A stretch of 64,000 nucleotides of DNA from Rossellomorea marisflavi (GTDB taxonomy: Bacteria; Bacillota; Bacilli; Bacillales; Bacillaceae_B). Position 1 is the stretch's first letter. Every line of letters starts with the position of its first letter. The position numbers and the translations under genes are program-made. Below the pieces are notes generated by a model. That model did no database searches. It saw nothing but the letters and a program-made list of their open reading frames with translations, and had not been told where the DNA came from. The stretch is from assembly GCF_022170785.1 (NCBI RefSeq), contig NZ_CP081870.1:236001-300000 (forward strand). The letters run 5' to 3'. Shown one piece after another: positions 18,307 to 26,878 of the stretch.

Positions 18307-18975
18307 ATGAAGAAAACCGTCATCTTTGATATGGACGGAACATTATTCCAGACAAATAAAATCCTCGAGGCGTCCCTCGTGGATACGTTCGATCATCTGA
18401 CCCGTGCCGGCAAATGGCAAGGGGCCGTTCCTTTGAAGGAGTATCAGAATATCATGGGAGTCCCCCTCCCGAAAGTATGGGAGACGTTGATGCCCGATCA
18501 TTCAGAAGGGGATCGCCTTGAAACGGATCGGTACTTCCTTGAGAGCCTGATCGCTAACATCCACGGGGGAAAAGGCGCGCTCTATCAAAACGTGACCGAG
18601 CTTTTTGAACGATTGGGCGCAGAGGGCTGTCTCATCTACATAGGCAGTAATGGGTTGAAGAGGTATTTGGCCGCCATCGTTGACCACTATAAGCTCGACC
18701 GTTGGGTTGCAGGAGTCTTCAGCATCGAGGAGATCGACTCCCTGAATAAATCCGACCTTGTCGGAGCCATCCTGGCAGAAGCGGGGGATGGACCTGCCGT
18801 GATGGTCGGGGACCGCCTGTCCGATTTCAACGCAGGGCGCGATAACAACATCCCGTCCATCGGCTGCCGGTTTGACTTTGCCCGGGAGGAAGAACTGGCA
18901 TGTGCCGACTATGTCATCGATGATCTGTTGGATGTAGTGGAGATCATGAACAAGGCTGAATATGTAACGGAGTGA
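18307..18975 (+). CDS. HAD-superfamily hydrolase (phosphoglycolate phosphatase-like)
   Basis: A 222-residue haloacid-dehalogenase-type phosphatase. Motif I is FDMDGTLF (nucleophile Asp), motif II IGSNG, and motif IV VMVGDRLSDFNAGRDN. A helical cap between motifs I and II (about 20-100) makes it a C1-cap member such as phosphoglycolate or beta-phosphoglucomutase-like phosphatases. The substrate cannot be told from sequence. Followed by a strong terminator. Confidence 0.9.
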   Translation: MKKTVIFDMDGTLFQTNKILEASLVDTFDHLTRAGKWQGAVPLKEYQNIMGVPLPKVWETLMPDHSEGDRLETDRYFLESLIANIHGGKGALYQNVTELFERLGAEGCLIYIGSNGLKRYLAAIVDHYKLDRWVAGVFSIEEIDSLNKSDLVGAILAEAGDGPAVMVGDRLSDFNAGRDNNIPSIGCRFDFAREEELACADYVIDDLLDVVEIMNKAEYVTE

Positions 18976-18981
18976 TAGAAG

Positions 18982-19015
18982 GATCCTGATTCTGAATGAA
19001 TCGGGATCTTTTTTT
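18982..19015 (+). terminator. Intrinsic terminator after HAD gene
   Basis: GATCCTGATTC (18982-18992) pairs with GAATCGGGATC (18998-19008) with one G-T wobble, then a run of seven T. Confidence 0.88.
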
Positions 19016-19088
19016 GTTTATCCGACATCCCCCTGACACATTCGCTCCCTACAATACAACTATAGACCAAGCGAAAGGAGGAACGAAT

Positions 19089-19772
19089 ATGAGTCAAATC
19101 GGAAGAAAAGAACTGAAATTCGCCATTTCCATCCCGGAATATTACATCCTGATCAATAAGCTCAAGTGGCTGATGACGAGGGACAAGAATGCGGGACGGG
19201 ACGGTAAGTACCATATACGAAGTGCTTATTTCGATAATATAGACGACCGGATCCTGACGGAGAAGAAGGAAGGCTACCTGAACCGTGATAAGTACCGGGT
19301 GAGGATCTACAACCTCTCCGCATCCGTGATCCACCTTGAGCGGAAGAGTAAGCGGAACAATCAGACGTTCAAAACAAAATGCCCGCTGACGAGGAAGGAA
19401 TATGAAGCCATCCGCCGGGGAGAAACGGAGTGGATGGAGGACGACGTGAGACCCCTCATACGCGATCTGTATGGGGAGATGACAAGACGGCTGATCAAGC
19501 CGGTGGCGGTCGTCGACTATGAGCGTGAAGCCTTCACCTATCCGTATGGAAACGTCAGGATCACCTTTGATCAGAACATCCGCACGAGCCTGAGGAATAC
19601 GGCGATGTTCGACCGGAACCTGCCCATGGTACCGGTCATGGAAGAGCCCCTCATCATCCTTGAGGTGAAGTTCGATGAATATCTTCCGGATATGATCAAA
19701 TATGCCCTCCAGGCAGTGGATACAAGAACGGAAGCCTACTCGAAGTATCAGCTCAGCAGGATGTTCGGATAA
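19089..19772 (+). CDS. VTC-domain (polyphosphate polymerase-like) protein
   Basis: This 227-residue protein has the VTC fold of the triphosphate tunnel enzymes. Lys/Arg/Glu-rich strands expected to line the tunnel are visible: RKELKF, IRSAYFDN, YRVRIYN, HLERKSK, VDYEREAF and ITFDQNIRTS, ending in EVKFDEYLP and AYSKYQLSR. In yeast Vtc4 this domain makes polyphosphate from ATP; the bacterial proteins are annotated as polyphosphate polymerase domain proteins. The open frame extends to 18996 through a terminator, but ATG 19089 has AAAGGAGG. It is first in an operon with DUF4956 and CotH-like genes. Confidence 0.85.
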   Translation: MSQIGRKELKFAISIPEYYILINKLKWLMTRDKNAGRDGKYHIRSAYFDNIDDRILTEKKEGYLNRDKYRVRIYNLSASVIHLERKSKRNNQTFKTKCPLTRKEYEAIRRGETEWMEDDVRPLIRDLYGEMTRRLIKPVAVVDYEREAFTYPYGNVRITFDQNIRTSLRNTAMFDRNLPMVPVMEEPLIILEVKFDEYLPDMIKYALQAVDTRTEAYSKYQLSRMFG

Positions 19773-19808
19773 ACCAAAAATAGAATAAGAAAGATGAGGT
19801 ACACAAAC

Positions 19809-20495
19809 GTGAATGAACAAATCAATTTCAGTGATATTTTTAAATCCAGTTTCATCGAGAAGACGACGTCGTTCAGTCTGACCGACTCCATCATCGGTCT
19901 CGTCGTAGCTTTCTTGATCGGCCTTTTCATCTATGTTGTTTATAAGAAGACATTCAATGGGGTCATCTATTCCCATTCTTTCAATATTTCCTTGCTCATC
20001 ATGACGATGGCGACGGCCCTTGTGATCATGGGGATCTCGAATAACGTCCTCTTGTCCCTAGGTATGGTCGGTGCCCTATCCATCGTCCGGTTCAGGACAC
20101 CGATCAAGGATCCCATGGATCTGGTCTACATCTTCTGGTCCATCGTGTCGGGAATCCTTTGCGGAGCAGGGTTCATCCCTCTTGTTGTCATCGGTTCTGT
20201 CCTGATCGGGATCGTGCTCCTTGTATTTGTGAACAAAATGACAGTTGAAAACCCGTTCCTGCTGATTGTGAAGGCAGGCGGTGGAAGCAGCAGTGAAGCA
20301 ATCGAAGCAGAACTCAAAAAGCTGACGTCACGCTATCAGTTGAAATCTCAATCCTTCATGGGAAGCGACGAAATGGAAACGACGTATGAAGTCCGCATGA
20401 AAACAGGCGAATCGGCCATGCTTGCTGAACTGAAGGCATTGCCGGGAATCAAATCCGCCGTCATGGTGAGCTATGATGGAAACTTCACTGCATAG
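19809..20495 (+). CDS. DUF4956 membrane protein
   Basis: A 228-residue protein with about four membrane spans in the first 140 residues, the conserved cytoplasmic phrase LGMVGALSIVRFRTPIKDP between spans, and a soluble C-terminal domain of about 80 residues. DUF4956 proteins are usually encoded beside VTC-domain and CotH genes. I prefer GTG 19809 (GAGGT eight bases upstream, giving VNEQINFSDIF) over ATG 19794, which lacks a ribosome site. Confidence 0.85.
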   Translation: MNEQINFSDIFKSSFIEKTTSFSLTDSIIGLVVAFLIGLFIYVVYKKTFNGVIYSHSFNISLLIMTMATALVIMGISNNVLLSLGMVGALSIVRFRTPIKDPMDLVYIFWSIVSGILCGAGFIPLVVIGSVLIGIVLLVFVNKMTVENPFLLIVKAGGGSSSEAIEAELKKLTSRYQLKSQSFMGSDEMETTYEVRMKTGESAMLAELKALPGIKSAVMVSYDGNFTA

Positions 20496-20507
20496 GAGGT
20501 GGAGGGA

Positions 20508-22352
20508 ATGATCGGGAAAAAGATGGTGACTGTGGTCTTTGCCCTCCTCATGCTTACCTTCGTGGCCAGTGTATATGTCCTTCCTGCCGTCGGACTCGAG
20601 GAGAAGGATACGTCCACCTCCTATAAACAGACAGTCTTTAATGAAAGCAAGGTGGGGCGCGTCGATATCGAAATCGATGAAAACGACTGGGATGATCTTG
20701 TGGAAAACGCAACCAAGGAGGAATATAAGCGGGCGACCGTGACCGTCAACGGCAAAAAGGTGAGTGATGTGGCCATCAGGGCGAAGGGGAATTCTTCCCT
20801 GACGTCCGTTGCCAATAGTGACTCGGACCGGTACAGCCTGAAGATCGATTTCGATCATTATGACAGCTCGCAAAGCCTGTATGGCCTCAAGAAATTGAAT
20901 TTGAACAATAACTATAGTGACTCGACGCAGATGAGGGAATTTGTTTCCTATGAAATGATGGAAGAGATGGGGATCGCAACGCCTGCCCACTCTTATATGT
21001 ACGTGACCATCAACGGTGAAGACTACGGGCTTCTCCTTGGAGTCGAACAGGTGGATGAAACATTCCTCGCAAGCGAGTTCGAATCCAATGACGGGTTCCT
21101 GTTCAAGCCGGATGGGGTCGGTTCCGATCTTCAATGGATCAGTGATGATCTAGACGATTACACGGGTATCGAGCTGAAAACGAACGAGTCCAACAAAAAT
21201 AAGTCGACCTTCACCGATATGCTTGATGCCATCAACAACGGCGGTGACCTTGAGGAGTATCTCGATGTTGATGAAATGCTCCGCTATTTTGCCGTCAATA
21301 CAGCGCTCGTCAACCTTGATAGCTATCAGGGCCAGATGAAGCACAACTATTATCTCTATGAAGAGGATGGGACATTCTCCATCATCCCTTGGGATTATAA
21401 TATGTCCTTCGGAGGCTTCGGCGTCGGAATGGGCGGAAGAGGCAATGAGGGAGAGAACGACCTAGCGGATGGGGAACAGGCTGAAGAGCCTGGCAACCAA
21501 GCTGCCGATCAGAACGGTGCTCCTCAAGGGAAAGATGGGAACGACAAGCGAGGCATAGGTGGGGGGATGATGACGAGTCAGCTCATCACCGACTCTGCCA
21601 TCGACTTCAGTGTGAGCGAACCCGTTGCCAATACGACTCTTGAAGAACGTCCACTGCTCAATGCCCTCCTTTCCAACTCAGAGTACAAGGAGAAATACGA
21701 AGAGTACTTGAAGACATTTGCCGAGGAGATCTTCACAGAGGAACGCGTATCCGAGATCACGAACAATTTGGCGACGATCCTCACCACTTATGTCGAGAGC
21801 GACCCGACCAAATTCTTCACAACGGATGAATTCTTGAAAGGCTTTTCCGGCGACGAAAGCCTGGCAGAATTCACAAAGCTGAGATCCGAGTCGATCCTTG
21901 AGCAACTTTCCGGCGAACGGACGGTTGAAAGCCAGGCGGGATCCAGCAGTCAGGGGCAAGGAGCTCCGAATGGCGGGCAGGTTAATCGAGAAGCAGGAAA
22001 TCAGCAGGATGCGAACCAAGAGAATCCCGCGGCAGATGACAATGCCCCCCAAAATGGAGCGCCGGCAGGAAATGAACAGGACGGTGCGCAGGCTCCTCCG
22101 GCCCAAGGGGGGCAAAATGGTGCTCCTCCTGATGCAGGGAACGAGCCACCTGAAGGGTTCGATCCCGCCGATAAACCTGATGGATTCAACCCCGGGGATG
22201 GTCCCGGGGGAGGAGGACCACAAGGGAACGGAGCACAGGAAGAAGCCGTTGATTCGACGGCGGCCCTCACAGTGAGCGGAGTCTCCGTAGCCGTTCTACT
22301 GCTTGGCCTCGGTGTAGCATGGCGTTTTAGAAGAAGACGCGGCTTCCGTTGA
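20508..22352 (+). CDS. CotH-like protein kinase with Q/N/P/G-rich linker and C-terminal anchor
   Basis: A 614-residue secreted or membrane-bound protein. N-terminal signal helix (res 5-25), then a CotH domain: VDIEIDENDWDDL, AIRAKGNSS, RYSLKIDF, GLKKLNLNNNY, a Lys-containing FLFKPDG and the metal-binding IPWDYNMSFGG. CotH proteins are atypical kinases that phosphorylate spore-coat proteins in Bacillus. Two low-complexity G/N/Q/P/E segments (about 310-350 and 475-585) precede a C-terminal helix (LLLGLGVAWRF) with an Arg-rich tail. The context (VTC plus DUF4956) suggests a cell-surface phosphate-linked function rather than spore coat. Confidence 0.87.
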   Translation: MIGKKMVTVVFALLMLTFVASVYVLPAVGLEEKDTSTSYKQTVFNESKVGRVDIEIDENDWDDLVENATKEEYKRATVTVNGKKVSDVAIRAKGNSSLTSVANSDSDRYSLKIDFDHYDSSQSLYGLKKLNLNNNYSDSTQMREFVSYEMMEEMGIATPAHSYMYVTINGEDYGLLLGVEQVDETFLASEFESNDGFLFKPDGVGSDLQWISDDLDDYTGIELKTNESNKNKSTFTDMLDAINNGGDLEEYLDVDEMLRYFAVNTALVNLDSYQGQMKHNYYLYEEDGTFSIIPWDYNMSFGGFGVGMGGRGNEGENDLADGEQAEEPGNQAADQNGAPQGKDGNDKRGIGGGMMTSQLITDSAIDFSVSEPVANTTLEERPLLNALLSNSEYKEKYEEYLKTFAEEIFTEERVSEITNNLATILTTYVESDPTKFFTTDEFLKGFSGDESLAEFTKLRSESILEQLSGERTVESQAGSSSQGQGAPNGGQVNREAGNQQDANQENPAADDNAPQNGAPAGNEQDGAQAPPAQGGQNGAPPDAGNEPPEGFDPADKPDGFNPGDGPGGGGPQGNGAQEEAVDSTAALTVSGVSVAVLLLGLGVAWRFRRRRGFR

Positions 22353-22372
22353 GTCCATGACAAGCAATATCC

Positions 22373-22401
22373 TTTACCGCCTCGTCCGAAACCCGTATAA
22401 T
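22373..22401 (+). promoter_or_regulatory. Sigma-A promoter upstream of FUSC leader
   Basis: TTTACC (22373-22378), 17-bp spacer, perfect TATAAT (22396-22401). Transcription should start near 22408, before the terminator hairpin at 22437-22476. Confidence 0.65.
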
Positions 22402-22436
22402 TAAAAGAATAAACTATTCGCGATGACACCTATACT

Positions 22437-22476
22437 AAGTAACCGGATAGCCCTCTGCGGCTCTGGTTACTTTTTT
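22437..22476 (+). terminator. Terminator-type hairpin between promoter and FUSC gene
   Basis: AAGTAACC (22437-22444) pairs with GGTTACTT (22463-22470), with an inner GAGCC/AGCC-type extension, followed by a run of T. It may end the CotH operon transcript, or act as an attenuator for the FUSC gene because a good promoter lies upstream of it. Confidence 0.75.
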
Positions 22477-22537
22477 GTTAGGGTGGGTACGATAAAAATG
22501 GATTATAATCGCAGGACGAGTAAAGGGTTTGATGACA

Positions 22538-24748
22538 ATGAGACAACTACATCGACAACATATATGGCTTGGACGCTTCCTCGCTTCCGATCCCGGGAGG
22601 AAAAGGCTGCAGCAGGCAGGCAAGACAACGCTGAGCCTCATGACTTCGGTATTTATCACATTATTCCTATTGAAAATGAATGAGTATCCGTCCATTACAC
22701 CTGCCATCGTTTCAGGGATGGTGGGGATGTTCGGTGTCCTGATCGTCTTGGATGATACGGACCGGAAGAAGAAAGTGACGCTGCTGTGCATCGCCGTTTC
22801 AGTGGCAGGGGGGATCACCGTCGGTTCCCTGTTAAGCCATCATCCGTATGCCGTCAACATTTTCCTCGTGGCGGCCATGTTCAGCGCCTTTTATTTCTCC
22901 CGCTTCGCCGTCCGCTATTTTTCCATCGGGATGGCCTCTTTCATGTCGATCTACTTTTCATCCGTTCTGAAGCTCGACGCATCTCATCTGCTATGGTTCT
23001 ATATCGGAATCGGGATCGGGGCGCTCAGTGCCTACATGTATCAGTTCCTTCTATTCAAAAGTTCTTCCTACGTATTGAAAAGGAGCCTGATTTCGTTCCA
23101 TATCCAGTCGAATCTGACATTCACCATCCTGTTGAAGGCAATGGAAGATCCAAAAATCAGTGAGAAGAGGAAGAAAAGTCTCGATCGAAACGTTCGTAAA
23201 TTGAATGAGTATGCGCGGACGCTGTCGGGTGATATCAATGAAAGTGATCTCAAGGAGCTGTACCCGGGAATTGATGTTTCTGAACTCAGGCTCTACGTCT
23301 TTGACGCGGAAATGCTGATCCAGACCCTATCGGATTCATTGAAGAAGCTGAAGGAGCTGAAGGCGTTCGAGCAGGACGAGATCCGCCAGCTATTGATGCG
23401 GGTCATCCGTTCCCTGCGTGATGCCGATGTCCTGGCACAGGACTATGAACCGAAGACACTCGAAGAAACCGAACGTGCCCTTCAGGAGCTGCGGTTGATG
23501 CTGACGGATGTCCTGAGGGATCAAGAGGATCTTCCAAGATGGATCTATCTTCTGCGCCGGATCGAGTCCATCTCGAATCACGTCCTCCAGGCAGCCCTTA
23601 CGATTCAAGAAGCCTTGAAGGGAGAACGGGAAATCCCTTCTGAACAAGAAGAAGATGACTCGGAAGAAGAAGAGAAGGAAGACGAAGAAGAGTCAAAAGG
23701 GTTGAAGCCGTCTACGAGAAAAGCAATCCAGGCATTGATTGCAGGGATCCTTGCCATCGTGGCAGGTGAACTGATCGCCCCCGCCCAGCCGTACTGGGTG
23801 CTGTTGACGACATTCATCATCATGATTGGTACGGAGACGGTGGGAAGAACCTATCTGAAGGCATTCCAGCGTTCATTCGGTACCGTCATCGGGGCACTCG
23901 TCGGCTTCGGGGCCGCGACCCTTGTATCGGGCGTGAAGCCCCTTGAGGTGGGACTGCTTTTCTTGGCCCTCTTCCTATCATTCTACTTATTCCCCGTATC
24001 CTATACGCTCATGAGCCTGTTCATCACCATGCTCATCGCCTTCATGTACGATATTCTCCTTGGCGGGATTTCAGTGGGGCTTATGGGGGCGAGGGTACTT
24101 GATACAATCATCGGCGCCTTCATCGCCCTGATCGTGTCGGCTTTCGTTTTTCCGAAGAAGACAAAGGCCAAGGTCACGGATACATTCGATGAGTTCTTCG
24201 AGGAGCTCGGGGAATATGTGGAAAGCTATCTTTCTTCCTTCCTGAAAGTGAAGAAGAAGCCCCTCGCGGACCGGGCATTCGATCTCGACCACAAGGTTCA
24301 GGCGATCAAGGACGAAGCCCAGTCGATCCTTCAGCGCCCAGGTGCCATGACCCGGACCGGACTCGGACGGTGGATCACCGTTGTCATCGCCGTCAATTAT
24401 TATGCGAAGCATCTGCTGGCTTCTTCCCACAGAAGGAACGAGCCCTTCCCGGAAGAATTGCAGAAGGTAATCGGGGTGACGAGCGAGAAATTGACGCAGA
24501 ACATCGAAGCGGTCCGACTCATGATGAAGGATCCTTCCGCGCACTGCAGTCTCTGGGATCTTTCAGAGGAACGGAGAGAAATCGAAACCCATGCCCCCGG
24601 TAGGTTGAAATCACATATTGATGTCATTCATCATGTGTACTATGTTTGGAAGATCAATCAGTCCATCGTTGCTCTCGGTGAAGAGCTCGGGGGAAAAGTG
24701 AATTTAGAAGAGGAAAAAGAGATTGGGACAAAACAAAAAAGGTCATGA
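22538..24748 (+). CDS. FUSC / aromatic acid exporter family membrane protein
   Basis: A 736-residue protein with two membrane blocks: an N-terminal ArAE-like block (about 20-165), a long helical cytoplasmic region (about 170-390) ending in an acidic stretch rich in Glu and Asp, and a second block (about 395-550) with KAIQALIAGILAIVAGELIAPAQPYWVLLTTFI, typed here in outline only as FUSC-like. A cytoplasmic tail of about 180 residues follows. Family members (YhfK, AaeB, FusC) export aromatic acids or fusaric acid. Starts at 22532 and 22538 both fit; 22538 has better spacing from AAAGGG. Substrate unknown. Confidence 0.8.
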   Translation: MRQLHRQHIWLGRFLASDPGRKRLQQAGKTTLSLMTSVFITLFLLKMNEYPSITPAIVSGMVGMFGVLIVLDDTDRKKKVTLLCIAVSVAGGITVGSLLSHHPYAVNIFLVAAMFSAFYFSRFAVRYFSIGMASFMSIYFSSVLKLDASHLLWFYIGIGIGALSAYMYQFLLFKSSSYVLKRSLISFHIQSNLTFTILLKAMEDPKISEKRKKSLDRNVRKLNEYARTLSGDINESDLKELYPGIDVSELRLYVFDAEMLIQTLSDSLKKLKELKAFEQDEIRQLLMRVIRSLRDADVLAQDYEPKTLEETERALQELRLMLTDVLRDQEDLPRWIYLLRRIESISNHVLQAALTIQEALKGEREIPSEQEEDDSEEEEKEDEEESKGLKPSTRKAIQALIAGILAIVAGELIAPAQPYWVLLTTFIIMIGTETVGRTYLKAFQRSFGTVIGALVGFGAATLVSGVKPLEVGLLFLALFLSFYLFPVSYTLMSLFITMLIAFMYDILLGGISVGLMGARVLDTIIGAFIALIVSAFVFPKKTKAKVTDTFDEFFEELGEYVESYLSSFLKVKKKPLADRAFDLDHKVQAIKDEAQSILQRPGAMTRTGLGRWITVVIAVNYYAKHLLASSHRRNEPFPEELQKVIGVTSEKLTQNIEAVRLMMKDPSAHCSLWDLSEERREIETHAPGRLKSHIDVIHHVYYVWKINQSIVALGEELGGKVNLEEEKEIGTKQKRS

Positions 24749-24771
24749 CGAACAATATCAGTATGGCTTCT

Positions 24772-24905
24772 ATATACCGCTCATGATTTCCGTGCAAGAC
24801 TTCGCTTTCCGCGGGTAGCCCGTGAGCCTCCTCGGCAAGCCTGCGGGGTCTCACATCAGCTACTCTTCCCGCTGGAGTCTTCGTCTTGCACTCCAATCAA
24901 CCGCT
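24772..24905. repeat. Bacillaceae-type intergenic repeat element
   Basis: A block containing CTTCGCTTTCCGCGGG, GAGCCTCCTCGG, TGCGGGGTCTCA, TCCCGCTGGAGTCTTCG and GCACTCCAATCAACC matches, from memory, a widespread non-coding repeat between Bacillaceae genes. It is imperfectly self-complementary (GCGGG blocks with CCCGC) and lies between the FUSC gene and its terminator. Confidence 0.7.
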
Positions 24906-24942
24906 AGGATCAAGTAAATCGTAATGGTCATGAAACAAATCA

Positions 24943-24979
24943 AAAACCCGAACTATCTCGGCAAGATAGTTCGGGTTTT
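24943..24979. terminator. Bidirectional intrinsic terminator
   Basis: A perfect 16-bp stem (24943-24958 with 24964-24979), loop CGGCA, with A-run and T-run on the two sides. It serves the FUSC gene and the convergent DUF4097 gene. Confidence 0.92.
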
Positions 24980-25020
24980 ACTATGACTAAAACACTCTTG
25001 TTCCAGCCTCTTTTTTGGGT

Positions 25021-25881
25021 TTACCGAATGATCATATGTCCGCTGGAGAGGTCTACATTGATGGAATGTTTTCCCGATCCTTTCGTTCCTTTGATAGACC
25101 GTTCACTGCTTGTTTGATCCTTCAGTTTGATGGTGTTGAGGATATCTCCGCTTCCTGCCTTCCCGTTCAGTTTGAAGCTTGCGTCTTCAGGCAGATTAAG
25201 GTCCGCATCGCCGGATCCGACCGTGAAATCCACATCTCCCGAAAGTTTTGTCATGGATACCGACAGATCACCTGAAGAAACCGATCCTTTCAATGGTCCT
25301 TCATAGCCCGTCAGAAGCACATCCCCTGAGCCCATATCAACCAATCCTTCCCGGGTTTTGATATCCTTACCGACAAAATCTCCGGATGAGCCCTTATATG
25401 TGAAGGATCCGGTGTTGAAATTCCCGATTTTCATATCGCCTGAGCCGATCTCGGTCTTCAAGTCGCCCAGGGACATCATTTCGTCCGGTATGAAGATCAG
25501 TTCTCCTGAGCCGACCTCGATCTCCAGATTGTTTTCGTAGTTTTGAGGAAGAAATACAATTGTATCAAATTTTTTGTTGTTGAAGCCGATATAAAAGATA
25601 GGCTTCATTTTGACTTCAAGGTTGATTTCGTCTCCTTGATCTTCAAGGTTAACGGTGCCTTTTCCGTTGAACTCGACCCTGACTTCATCATCGTCCGTTG
25701 TCACGATCTTCGTATCCCCGCTTCCGAGCGACAAATGGATGAGCTTGGTCCCGTCGTTCACTTTTACACTGTCTGAGGTTTTTTCACCTTTGGCAAACAG
25801 GGTGGTTCGATCATTCAAAATGAGGAAGATCGCACCTAATGCCAACAAAGCCACTACGATGGCGAATGCATTCTTTTTCAT
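25021..25881 (-). CDS. DUF4097 beta-strand repeat protein (LiaG-like)
   Basis: A 286-residue protein with one N-terminal membrane anchor (AFAIVVALLALGAIFLIL) and a long extracytoplasmic beta-helix-like domain built on a repeated G-S-G-D motif, seen at least seven times (GSGDTKI, GSGDMKIG, SSGDFVG, GSGDVLLTG, SSGDLSV, GSGDADL, GSGDIL). This is the DUF4097 adhesin-like repeat found in LiaG of the Bacillus cell-envelope stress operon, but no liaFSR genes are nearby. ATG 25881 has AAGGAGAGG upstream, so the longer frame to 25938 is not used. Confidence 0.82.
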   Translation of the reverse strand: MKKNAFAIVVALLALGAIFLILNDRTTLFAKGEKTSDSVKVNDGTKLIHLSLGSGDTKIVTTDDDEVRVEFNGKGTVNLEDQGDEINLEVKMKPIFYIGFNNKKFDTIVFLPQNYENNLEIEVGSGELIFIPDEMMSLGDLKTEIGSGDMKIGNFNTGSFTYKGSSGDFVGKDIKTREGLVDMGSGDVLLTGYEGPLKGSVSSGDLSVSMTKLSGDVDFTVGSGDADLNLPEDASFKLNGKAGSGDILNTIKLKDQTSSERSIKGTKGSGKHSINVDLSSGHMIIR

Positions 25882-26055
25882 GTTTCCCTCTCCTTGGTTC
25901 GTTTTTCCAATCTTTCTATAGTGTAAGTGGAGAACCATTATTCTGCAATGCGCCCCCGGATCAATTTTTTATCCGCCTCTGGTCTTAGTGGAGAGTTTGA
26001 ACCCTGATGAAATGGGGGAGTATGCAGGATGAGAGGAAATGAAAGGTGGGAAACC

Positions 26056-26667
26056 ATGACGACGCATCGTGTGTTGGAACAGACTTTTTATGAACAGCCG
26101 ACGCTTGAACTTGCCAAGTCCCTTCTCGGCTGCTTGATGGTGAAAGAAACGGAGGAAGGCACCGTATCGGGCTATATCGTCGAGACAGAGGCGTATATGG
26201 GACCTGAGGATCGTGCAGCCCACAGCTACGGTAACAGGAGGACAAAACGGACTGAAGTGATGTTCGCGGAATCGGGCCGGATCTATACGTATGTGATGCA
26301 TACCCATTGTCTCGTCAATGTGGTGAGTGGGGGCTCAGGGGTGCCGGAAGCGATCCTCATCCGTGCGGTTGAACCTGTAGATGGCCTTGAACTCATGGCC
26401 AGCCGGCGTGAAGGACACTCCATGAAGAATTGGACGAGCGGTCCGGGCAAGCTGACAAAGGCCATGGGCATCACCATGGAAGACTATGGGGGAAGCTTCC
26501 TTGAGCCCCCGTTGACCATTCATGAGGGGTACCTGCCGGAAAGAATTGCCGAAGGGAAGCGGATCGGCATTGGTAATAGTGGGGAAGCAAAGGATTATCC
26601 CTGGAGGTTTTGGATCGAAGGGAATCCCTACGTATCAAAGGGTCGCGGACAAAATTCAGAAAAATAG
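26056..26667 (+). CDS. DNA-3-methyladenine glycosylase (AAG/MPG family)
   Basis: A 203-residue base-excision-repair glycosylase related to human AAG and Bacillus YxlJ. It excises alkylated purines. Key phrases are LLGCLMV, the catalytic Glu in YIVETEAYMGPEDRAAHSYGNRRT, and VNVVSGGSGVPEAILIRAVEP. ATG 26056 follows AAAGGTGGG and gives normal length; the upstream ATG 26029 lacks a clear ribosome site. It is a single gene, transcribed divergently from the DUF4097 gene. Confidence 0.92.
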   Translation: MTTHRVLEQTFYEQPTLELAKSLLGCLMVKETEEGTVSGYIVETEAYMGPEDRAAHSYGNRRTKRTEVMFAESGRIYTYVMHTHCLVNVVSGGSGVPEAILIRAVEPVDGLELMASRREGHSMKNWTSGPGKLTKAMGITMEDYGGSFLEPPLTIHEGYLPERIAEGKRIGIGNSGEAKDYPWRFWIEGNPYVSKGRGQNSEK

Positions 26668-26730
26668 GAATTAATACCCCCATAAACTATTTCGTTTATG
26701 GTATATTTTACTTATATAATCAACCTCACC

Positions 26731-26836
26731 GTCTAGTGGGAAGGCGTTGAACCTGAATGTCCGATGGGCGCTTGCATTCAGGGGAGCCAGTAGCGCAACC
26801 GACCGCATATGAAGTTTATTTCTATGTGGTTTTTTT
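26731..26836 (+). promoter_or_regulatory. Class II cyclic di-GMP riboswitch
   Basis: The segment holds the signature of the c-di-GMP-II aptamer: GATGGGCGCTTG (26763-26774) and CAGTAGCGCAACCGACCG (26788-26805). GCGCT (26768-26772) pairs with AGCGC (26792-26796). The pseudoknot is CCTGAATG (26752-26759) with CATTCAGG (26774-26781). P1 is GTGG (26736-26739) with CCGC (26803-26806). The 3' P1 strand is also the 5' arm of a terminator, so ligand binding should prevent termination and switch the downstream EAL phosphodiesterase on. A TATAAT lies at 26715-26720. Confidence 0.92.
26803..26836 (+). terminator. Riboswitch-controlled terminator
   Basis: CCGCATA (26803-26809) pairs with TATGTGG (26823-26829), followed by TTTTTTT. 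Its 5' arm overlaps the aptamer P1 strand, making the two folds exclusive. Confidence 0.85.
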
Positions 26837-26878
26837 GTACCTGATTGTTCAAAAAATACAGAGAGATAAGGGGTCCTA

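Noticed and set aside
18909-19976. 355-codon minus-strand ORF
   Set aside because: Antisense to the VTC-domain gene and through the HAD terminator; low-complexity shadow composition.
20328-21134. 268-codon minus-strand ORF, His/Ile-rich
   Set aside because: Antisense of DUF4956 and CotH-like genes; unusual composition is explained by reading codon-biased genes backwards.
22423-22683. 86-codon ORF in the FUSC leader, considered as a leader peptide
   Set aside because: No ribosome site, and it runs through the terminator hairpin and deep into the FUSC gene in another frame.
24772-24905. Remnant of an insertion sequence
   Set aside because: No transposase fragment or terminal inverted repeats with target duplication are visible; the blocks fit a known style of Bacillaceae intergenic repeat.
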